A DNA stretch of 64,000 nucleotides from Ruminococcus sp. (GTDB taxonomy: Bacteria; Bacillota; Clostridia; Oscillospirales; Ruminococcaceae): contig SVNV01000006.1 in NCBI GenBank assembly GCA_015066705.1, forward strand, positions 1-64,000. Direction: 5' to 3'. The notes under the pieces are model-generated. The model was given only the letters and a program-made list of their open reading frames with translations. It did not search any database and was not told where the DNA came from. A program made the position numbers and the translations under genes. Numbering within the stretch: the stretch's first letter is position 1; each line of letters starts with the position of its first letter. This document shows positions 58,105-64,000 of the stretch, in pieces.

Positions 58105-58419
58105 GTGGCAGTCAATGAAAAAATCAGAATCAAAATCAAGGGCTATGAGCACGCAGTAGTAGATGCTGCTGCAGCAAAGATTGTTGAAGCTGCAAAGCGT
58201 TCAGGAGCAAAGGTAAGCGGACCAATCCCACTTCCGACAAATAAGGAAGTTATCACAATCCTGAGAGCTGTACACAAGTACAAGGACAGCAGAGAACAGT
58301 TCGAACTCAGAACACACAAGAGACTCATCGACGTTCTCAGACCAACAGCTGAAACAACTTCAGCACTCGAAAACCTTGAACTTCCTGCTGGTGTTGACAT
58401 CGTAATGGAAATCAAGTAA
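58105..58419 (+). CDS. rpsJ: Ribosomal protein S10 (NusE)
   Basis: 104 residues, [29 protein letters not shown] to [17 protein letters not shown] start after AAGGAGG. Component of the 30S subunit and partner of NusB/NusG in antitermination. First gene of the S10 operon. Confidence 0.98.
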   Translation: MAVNEKIRIKIKGYEHAVVDAAAAKIVEAAKRSGAKVSGPIPLPTNKEVITILRAVHKYKDSREQFELRTHKRLIDVLRPTAETTSALENLELPAGVDIVMEIK

Positions 58420-58540
58420 TTTCCAAAGGAAATCGTAACGAGCGATTTCAAAATGATGCTCACGCAGGTCATGTCAGGCTCAATAAGGGGCTTGACCAAT
58501 AACCACGTCTTATGAAAGACGATTTTAGGAGGAAAAGATT

Positions 58541-59176
58541 ATGCAGAAGGGAATCATCGGAAAGAAAATCGGTATGACACAGATTTTCGATGAAACAGGA
58601 AAGGTAATTCCTGTAACAGTAGTAGAGGCAGGACCTTGTGTAGTCGTTCAGAAGAAGACTGTTGAAAACGACGGTTATGAAGCAGTTCAGCTCGGATACG
58701 GCGACATCAGAGCAAAGAGAGTTAATAAGCCTCTCGCTGGTCATTTTAAGAAGGCAGACGTTGCAATGAAGAGAACACTCAAGGAATTCAGACTTGACGA
58801 CATCTCAGCTCTCAACGTAGGCGACATTGTAAAGGCTGATACATTTGCTGAAGGCGACATCGTTGATGTTTGCGGAACAAGCAAGGGTAAGGGCTATGCA
58901 GGTACAATCAAGCGTCACAACAACTCAAGAATCAAGGAAACACACGGTTCAGGTCCTGTACACAGACACGCAGGTTCAATGGGTGCTTGTTCTTCACCAT
59001 CAAGAATTTTCAAGGGTAAGGGCATGCCTGGTCACCTCGGTGCTGAAAGAGTTACAATTCAGAACCTCGAAGTTGTAAAGGTAGACGCAGAAAATAACCT
59101 TATCGCAATTAAGGGTGCTATTCCAGGTCCTAAGGGCGGAACAGTTACAATCTGTGATTGCGTTAAGAAGGCTTAG
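58541..59176 (+). CDS. rplC: Ribosomal protein L3
   Basis: 211 residues; [13 protein letters not shown] at the start and [33 protein letters not shown] are the L3 signature. A hairpin CGTCTT/AAGACG at 58506-58521 stands just before the AGGAGG site. Early 50S assembly protein. The 121-base spacer after rpsJ contains another small stem (AAATCG/CGATTT). Confidence 0.98.
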   Translation: MQKGIIGKKIGMTQIFDETGKVIPVTVVEAGPCVVVQKKTVENDGYEAVQLGYGDIRAKRVNKPLAGHFKKADVAMKRTLKEFRLDDISALNVGDIVKADTFAEGDIVDVCGTSKGKGYAGTIKRHNNSRIKETHGSGPVHRHAGSMGACSSPSRIFKGKGMPGHLGAERVTIQNLEVVKVDAENNLIAIKGAIPGPKGGTVTICDCVKKA

Positions 59177-59193
59177 TGGAAGGAGGAAGTAAT

Positions 59194-59817
59194 ATGCCAA
59201 AGGTTTCAGTTTTTGATATGACAGGCAAGCAGGTTGCTGACACTGAGCTTAACGATGCTATTTTCGGTATCGAACCAAATAAAGCAATTATGCACGCAAT
59301 GGTAGTTAATTACCTTGCAAATCAGAGACAGGGCACACAGTCAACACTTACAAGAACAGAAGTAAGCGGTGGCGGAAGAAAGCCATGGAGACAGAAGGGA
59401 ACAGGTCATGCAAGACAGGGTTCTATCAGAGCTCCACAGTGGGTACACGGCGGTGTTGCTCTCGGACCAAAGCCAAGAGATTACAGCTATTCTCTTAACA
59501 AGAAGGAAAAGAGACTCGCTATGAAGTCTGCACTTTCTTCAAAGGTAATGGAAAATGAAATCGTAGTAGTAGACAAGATTGCACTTGAAGAATTCAAGAC
59601 AAAGGCTATCGTTGATATGCTCAAGGCTCTCAATGTTGAGGGTAAGGCACTCATCGTTATCCCTGAAGTTGACAAGAAGGTTATCAAGAGCGCAGGAAAT
59701 ATCCCGGGCGTTAAGGCAACTCTTGTAAATACACTTAACGTATACGACATCCTTAACTATGATAAGTTCGTAGTTTCACAGGATGCAGTAGCTAAGATTG
59801 AGGAGGTATATGCGTAA
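59194..59817 (+). CDS. rplD: Ribosomal protein L4
   Basis: 207 residues: [14 protein letters not shown], and the loop [19 protein letters not shown] that enters the exit tunnel. Starts at ATG 59194 after AAGGAGG; a frame from 59176 overlaps the rplC stop. In enteric bacteria L4 regulates its operon by attenuation, so it is one candidate regulator of the attenuator in the leader. Confidence 0.97.
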   Translation: MPKVSVFDMTGKQVADTELNDAIFGIEPNKAIMHAMVVNYLANQRQGTQSTLTRTEVSGGGRKPWRQKGTGHARQGSIRAPQWVHGGVALGPKPRDYSYSLNKKEKRLAMKSALSSKVMENEIVVVDKIALEEFKTKAIVDMLKALNVEGKALIVIPEVDKKVIKSAGNIPGVKATLVNTLNVYDILNYDKFVVSQDAVAKIEEVYA

Positions 59818-60113
59818 TGATTAAGACAGCACAGGACATTATCCTCAAGCCAATCATCACAGAAGCATCAATGGATGCTCTCTCAATGAACAAGTATACT
59901 TTTAAGGTTGCTAAGACTGCTAACAAGGTAGAAATCGCTAAGGCAGTTGAAGAACTCTTCGGCGTAAAGGTTGCTAAGGTTAACACAATCAGTGTTAAGG
60001 GCAAGCAGAAGAGAATGGGACGTTCAGTTGGTTACAGACCAGACTGGAAGAAGGCAATCGTAACACTTGCAGAAGGCGAAAAGACAATCGAATTCTTTGA
60101 CGGTCTTATGTAA
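59817..60113 (+). CDS. rplW: Ribosomal protein L23
   Basis: 98 residues; [21 protein letters not shown] and [18 protein letters not shown] are characteristic. The ATG overlaps the rplD stop (TAATG). Lies at the exit tunnel and docks trigger factor and SRP. A small stem (60134-60150) follows in the 96-base spacer before rplB. Confidence 0.97.
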   Translation: MIKTAQDIILKPIITEASMDALSMNKYTFKVAKTANKVEIAKAVEELFGVKVAKVNTISVKGKQKRMGRSVGYRPDWKKAIVTLAEGEKTIEFFDGLM

Positions 60114-60209
60114 GATTACCCGTTAATCGGAAGACGCTTTTAAAAAGCGTGTAAGTATGGAAAACTAATTAAGAGTTTTTCGCAAAACCTCAGAAGGAGT
60201 GAAATAATA

Positions 60210-61043
60210 ATGGCAATTAAGGCATATAAGCCAACGACAGCCGGTAGACGTGGCATGACAGTTACAGACTACTCAAGCTTGTCAAAGGTTGCTCCGGAAA
60301 AGAGCTTGCTTGAACCACTTAAGAAGAATTCAGGCAGAAACAGCTACGGAAGAATCACAGTACGCCACAGAGGCGGCGGAGCAAGAAGAAAATACCGTGT
60401 TATCGACTTCAAGAGAAATAAGCTTGGAATGAACGCAACAGTTCTCACAATCGAGTACGACCCAAACCGTTCAGCTTTCATTGCTCTTGTTCAGTACGAA
60501 GACGGCGAAAAGAGATACATTCTCGCACCAAACGGACTTTCAGTTGGAGATACAGTAAGAGCAGGCGCTGACGCTGACATCAAGCCGGGTAACGCACTTG
60601 CACTGGCAAACATCCCAACAGGTACTTTTATCCACAACATTGAGCTTTATCCTGGAAAGGGCGCTCAGCTCGTTCGTTCAGCAGGTAACATGGCTCAGCT
60701 TATGGGTAAGGAAGAAACTTATGCACTTGTAAGACTTCCTTCAGGTGAAATGAGAAAGATTGCAATCAACTGTATGGCTACAATCGGCCAGGTTGGTAAT
60801 CTTGACCACGAAAACGTAAACATCGGTAAGGCTGGTAGAAAGCGTCATATGGGCTGGAGACCAACAGTAAGAGGTTCTGTAATGAACCCATGCGACCACC
60901 CACACGGTGGTGGTGAAGGTAAGTCACCAGTTGGACGTCCATCACCTGTTACACCATGGGGCAAGCCAACACTTGGCTACAAGACTCGTGCTAAGCATCA
61001 CCGTTCAGATAAGTTTATCGTTAAGCGTAGAAACGGTAAGTAA
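60210..61043 (+). CDS. rplB: Ribosomal protein L2
   Basis: 277 residues with [11 protein letters not shown], the [12 protein letters not shown] block and the peptidyl-transferase-centre region [28 protein letters not shown], including the invariant His residues. Start follows AGAAGGAG. Confidence 0.98.
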   Translation: MAIKAYKPTTAGRRGMTVTDYSSLSKVAPEKSLLEPLKKNSGRNSYGRITVRHRGGGARRKYRVIDFKRNKLGMNATVLTIEYDPNRSAFIALVQYEDGEKRYILAPNGLSVGDTVRAGADADIKPGNALALANIPTGTFIHNIELYPGKGAQLVRSAGNMAQLMGKEETYALVRLPSGEMRKIAINCMATIGQVGNLDHENVNIGKAGRKRHMGWRPTVRGSVMNPCDHPHGGGEGKSPVGRPSPVTPWGKPTLGYKTRAKHHRSDKFIVKRRNGK

Positions 61044-61064
61044 TCGAAAGGAGGCAGATGTAAG

Positions 61065-61349
61065 ATGGGTAGATCTATTAAAAAGGGACCTTACGTACAG
61101 GAGGTTCTCTTAAAGAGAGTTAAAGCTATGAACGAAGCAGGCGAAAAGAAGGTTCTCAAGACATGGAGCAGAGCTTCTACAATATTCCCTGATTTCGTTG
61201 GTCATACATTCGCTGTTCACGACGGACGTAAGCACGTTCCGGTTTATGTAACTGAGGATATGGTAGGACATAAATTGGGCGAATTTGCACCGACAAGAAC
61301 ATATAAGGGCCACGCAGGTTCAAAGACCTCAAACAATGGTAAGAGATAG
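61065..61349 (+). CDS. rpsS: Ribosomal protein S19
   Basis: 94 residues: [47 protein letters not shown]. Binds 16S rRNA in the head of the 30S subunit. Confidence 0.98.
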   Translation: MGRSIKKGPYVQEVLLKRVKAMNEAGEKKVLKTWSRASTIFPDFVGHTFAVHDGRKHVPVYVTEDMVGHKLGEFAPTRTYKGHAGSKTSNNGKR

Positions 61350-61369
61350 GCCGGAAGGAGGAAATTCAA

Positions 61370-61705
61370 ATGGAAGCAAGAGCAATTCTTAGAAACGCTC
61401 GTATTGCTCCTCGTAAAGTTCAGATTGTTCTGGACCTTATCAGAGGAAAAGATTACGATGTTGCAATGGCAACAGTAAAGCACACACCAAAGGCTGCTTG
61501 TGAATATCTTGAAAAGCTTCTCAAATCGGCTGCTGCAAACGCAGAAAACAATCACAACATGGATAAGAATAACCTCTATGTTGCAGAATGTTTCGTTTGT
61601 CCAGGTCCTATTATGAAGAGAATTATGCCAAGAGCACAGGGCAGAGCATACAGAATCCTGAAGAGAACATCACACGTAACTATTGTTCTCAAGGAAAAGG
61701 AATAA
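61370..61705 (+). CDS. rplV: Ribosomal protein L22
   Basis: 111 residues: [20 protein letters not shown] and [19 protein letters not shown] (the tunnel hairpin tip). Strong GGAGG site 8 bases before ATG. Confidence 0.98.
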   Translation: MEARAILRNARIAPRKVQIVLDLIRGKDYDVAMATVKHTPKAACEYLEKLLKSAAANAENNHNMDKNNLYVAECFVCPGPIMKRIMPRAQGRAYRILKRTSHVTIVLKEKE

Positions 61706-61725
61706 GCTGAAAGAGGAGGTAAACT

Positions 61726-62466
61726 ATGGGCCAGAAAGTAAACCCACATGGACTTCGTGTCGGAGTAATTAAGAATTGGGATTCCCGCTGGTTTGCAAAT
61801 AAAAGCACTTTCGGCGATACACTTGTTGAGGACTACAATGTTCGTAACTACATCAAGAAGGCTTTGTATTCAGCAGGTGTTCCACGCATTGAGATTGAAA
61901 GATTTGCAGATAAGGTAAAGATTCACATTCATTGTGCAAAGCCGGGTCTTGTAATCGGTAGAGGCGGAGCTGAAATCGAAAAGCTCAGAGCTGATATCGA
62001 AAAGATGATTAACAAGCCGGTAGCAGTAAATATTATTGAGGTTAAGTCACCAGACCTCGATGCACAGCTTGTTGCTGAAAAAATCGCTCTCGACCTCGAG
62101 AACAGAATTTCATTCAGAAGAGCAACAAAGCAGTCAATCGGAAGAGCAATGAAGCTCGGTGCAAAGGGTATCAAGACAATGGTTTCAGGTCGTCTTGGCG
62201 GTGCTGAAATCGCAAGAAGTGAAACATACCACGAAGGTACAATTCCACTTCAGACAATCAGAGCTGACATTGACTACGGTACAGCAGAAGCTCATACAAC
62301 TTACGGACGTATCGGCGTTAAGGTTTGGATTTACAGAGGCGAAGTTCTTAAGGGCGAAGCTAACAGAACTCAGTCAGACAGACCAGAAAGAAAGCGCAGA
62401 AACAATGGCGACAGAAAGCCAGCTAACAGACGTCCAAGAGAAAACAGAGAAGGAGGTAACAAGTAA
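61726..62466 (+). CDS. rpsC: Ribosomal protein S3
   Basis: 246 residues with [20 protein letters not shown], the KH domain [14 protein letters not shown], and a long Arg/Asn-rich C-terminal tail. Mostly mRNA-entry-site ribosomal protein; tail composition is unusual but common in Clostridia. Confidence 0.98.
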   Translation: MGQKVNPHGLRVGVIKNWDSRWFANKSTFGDTLVEDYNVRNYIKKALYSAGVPRIEIERFADKVKIHIHCAKPGLVIGRGGAEIEKLRADIEKMINKPVAVNIIEVKSPDLDAQLVAEKIALDLENRISFRRATKQSIGRAMKLGAKGIKTMVSGRLGGAEIARSETYHEGTIPLQTIRADIDYGTAEAHTTYGRIGVKVWIYRGEVLKGEANRTQSDRPERKRRNNGDRKPANRRPRENREGGNK

Positions 62467-62888
62467 TGCTGCTTCCTAAGAGAGTTAAGTACAGAAGAGT
62501 ACACAGAGGTAGAATGACAGGTAAGGCTATGAGAGGTAACACCGTAACATACGGTCAGTACGGCCTCCAGGCACTTTCACCTGCTTGGATTACTTCAAAC
62601 CAGATTGAAGCTGCCCGTATCGCTATGACAAGATACATCAAGAGAGGCGGTCAGGTTTGGATTAAGATTTTCCCGGATAAGCCAATTACAGAAAAGCCAG
62701 CTGAAACTCGAATGGGTTCAGGTAAGGGTTCACCAGAATACTGGGTAGCTGTAGTTAAGCCGGGCAGAGTAATGTTCGAAATCGCAGGAGTAAGCGAAGA
62801 AGTAGCTAGAGAAGCTATGAGACTTGCTATGCACAAGCTTCCTGTAAAGTGTAAGTTTGTTAAAAAAGAAGAGGGCGGTGAGCAATAA
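62466..62888 (+). CDS. rplP: Ribosomal protein L16
   Basis: 140 residues: [25 protein letters not shown] and the central [28 protein letters not shown] overlaps rpsC by one base. Near the tRNA A site. Confidence 0.98.
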   Translation: MLLPKRVKYRRVHRGRMTGKAMRGNTVTYGQYGLQALSPAWITSNQIEAARIAMTRYIKRGGQVWIKIFPDKPITEKPAETRMGSGKGSPEYWVAVVKPGRVMFEIAGVSEEVAREAMRLAMHKLPVKCKFVKKEEGGEQ

Positions 62889-63076
62889 TGAAAACGAATG
62901 AAATCAAGGACATGACAACAGCAGAGCTTAACGAAAAGCTTGCTGAACTCAAGCAGGAACTTTTCAACCTTCGTTTTCAGCACGCTGTAAATCAGCTCGA
63001 CAATCCATTGAGAATGAAGGCTGTTAAGAAGGATATTGCTCGCATCAAAACATTCCTTCGCCAGCAGGAACAGTAA
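62888..63076 (+). CDS. rpmC: Ribosomal protein L29
   Basis: 62 residues, two-helix coiled L29: [27 protein letters not shown] and [16 protein letters not shown] overlaps rplP by one base. Confidence 0.97.
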   Translation: MKTNEIKDMTTAELNEKLAELKQELFNLRFQHAVNQLDNPLRMKAVKKDIARIKTFLRQQEQ

Positions 63077-63094
63077 CGAAGGGAGGATTTAACT

Positions 63095-63352
63095 GTGAGT
63101 GAAAGAAATCTTAGAAAAACAAGAGTAGGCGTAGTTGTTTCTAACAAGATGGACAAGACAATCGTTGTTGCAATCAAGGACAACGTACAGCACCCACTCT
63201 ACAAGAAAATCATCAAGAGAACAGTTAAACTCAAGGCACATGACGAAAACAATGTATGCAATATCGGCGATACAGTTGAAGTTATGGAAACACGTCCATT
63301 GTCAAAGGACAAGAGATGGCGTCTTGTAAAGGTTCTCGAACAGGCAAAGTAA
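63095..63352 (+). CDS. rpsQ: Ribosomal protein S17
   Basis: 85 residues: [23 protein letters not shown] and [22 protein letters not shown] start after AAGGGAGG. Primary 16S rRNA binder. Confidence 0.97.
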   Translation: MSERNLRKTRVGVVVSNKMDKTIVVAIKDNVQHPLYKKIIKRTVKLKAHDENNVCNIGDTVEVMETRPLSKDKRWRLVKVLEQAK

Positions 63353-63376
63353 TTATAAGTAATTTTTCAATAATGC

Positions 63377-63403
63377 GTCAGAGGGCAATAAACGCCCTTT
63401 GAC
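63377..63403 (+). repeat. Hairpin before rplN
   Basis: 10-bp stem GTCAGAGGGC/GCCCTTTGAC with one wobble pair and a seven-base loop, no T-run. Possibly a processing or translation-control site inside the operon. Confidence 0.5.
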
Positions 63404-63427
63404 AGAATTTGAAAGGAGGAACTCGCT

Positions 63428-63796
63428 GTGATTCAGATGCAGACATACCTCAAGGTTGCCGACAATACTGGTGCAAAGGAACTTATGTGTATCAGAGTAC
63501 TTGGCGGTACAAGAAGAAAGTATGCAAACATCGGCGACGTCGTTGTTGCTTCAGTTAAGAAAGCAACACCAGGTGGCGTTGTTAAGAAAGGCGATGTTGT
63601 TAAAGCAGTAATCGTTCGTTCAGCTAAGGGTCTTCGTCGTGAAGACGGAACATATATCCGTTTCGACGAAAACGCAGCTGTTATTATCAGAGATGACAAA
63701 AACCCAAAGGGAACTCGTATCTTTGGGCCGGTAGCAAGAGAACTTCGTGATAAGGAATATACAAAGATTCTCTCACTTGCTCCGGAAGTACTTTAA
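63428..63796 (+). CDS. rplN: Ribosomal protein L14
   Basis: 122 residues: [27 protein letters not shown] and [28 protein letters not shown] start after AAAGGAGG. Usual length. Confidence 0.98.
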   Translation: MIQMQTYLKVADNTGAKELMCIRVLGGTRRKYANIGDVVVASVKKATPGGVVKKGDVVKAVIVRSAKGLRREDGTYIRFDENAAVIIRDDKNPKGTRIFGPVARELRDKEYTKILSLAPEVL

Positions 63797-63811
63797 TCGG
63801 AGGTGCCGACG

Positions 63812-64000
63812 ATGAATAATTTACATGTAAAAACCGGCGACACCGTAGTTATCCTTTCAGGTAAGGATAAGGGCAAGCAGGGTAAGGTTCTTCAGGTTTC
63901 ACCAAAGGAAAAGAAGGTAATCGTTGAAGGACTCAATATGGTAACAAAGCACGTTAAGCCAAGAAGACAGGGCGAAGCAGGCGGAATCGTTAAGGCTGAG
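63812..64000 (+). CDS. rplX: Ribosomal protein L24, partial
   Basis: 63 residues are visible before the right edge: an N-terminal KOW motif ([24 protein letters not shown]) and the [21 protein letters not shown] segment. Start ATG follows a TCGGAGG site. The operon continues beyond the window. Confidence 0.96.
   Translation, partial: MNNLHVKTGDTVVILSGKDKGKQGKVLQVSPKEKKVIVEGLNMVTKHVKPRRQGEAGGIVKAE

Overview
The window looks like chromosome from a low-GC, Gram-positive, obligately anaerobic Clostridia species, most likely in or near the Ruminococcus/Oscillospiraceae group. Supporting signs are strong AGGAGG-type ribosome binding sites, TTG/GTG starts, HrcA/CIRCE control of dnaK, a six-gene clostridial Rnf complex, spore-associated yabP/yabQ and ytaF-like genes, CotH-type lipoproteins, a split 2-hydroxyacyl-CoA dehydratase activase pair, and an S10 ribosomal protein operon in standard Firmicutes order. 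Genus assignment is inference; there is no rRNA or tRNA gene in the window.

Layout. 1-1.5 kb: start of a fused restriction-modification enzyme (runs off the left edge) behind a small unknown gene. 1.9-5.0 kb: minus-strand acetyltransferase, HIT protein, esterase and SDR genes and a DUF1622 membrane protein. 5.1-14.0 kb: rnfCDGEAB followed by EetA-like and EetB-like genes, a two-repeat PplA-like lipoprotein and the flavin transferase ApbE. This reads as one flavin-based electron transfer module and is the most interesting locus here. 14-20 kb: phosphatase, YjbR, a CotH lipoprotein, EamA and NhaC transporters. 20-25.5 kb: small enzymes, an unknown 582-residue protein, an Fe-S aldo/keto reductase, and an ECF sigma/anti-sigma pair. 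25.7-30 kb: a second CotH lipoprotein with acylphosphatase, then a TagGH-type polysaccharide exporter and an array of intergenic hairpins.

30-34.6 kb (minus): fakA-like/asp23, an orphan MsmX-type ATPase, and rsuA-type pseudouridine synthase. 34.7-39.5 kb: hrcA-grpE-dnaK-dnaJ behind a tandem CIRCE operator. 39.6-43.8 kb (minus): two proteins of the 2-hydroxyacyl-CoA dehydratase/activase family. 44-48.7 kb: ytaF-like, birA, a TraB/GumN lipoprotein, and a NatAB-type ABC transporter. 48.75-49.4 kb is non-coding and rich in symmetric repeats. 49.4-54.3 kb: cheA-cheW-cheR-cheB-cheW without receptors, cheY or flagellar genes. A 247-bp element with perfect 21-bp terminal inverted repeats (MITE-like) follows at 54.4 kb. 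54.7-57.6 kb: yabP-yabQ-divIC-yabR and two small genes. 57.6-64 kb: a long leader with an apparent attenuator, then rpsJ to rplX (cut by the right edge).

Nearly all sigma-A promoters that can be read have a 17-18 bp spacer and a TGN extended -10 element. Coordinates of starts were moved from the longest open frame to the start with a properly spaced ribosome binding site where the two differed.
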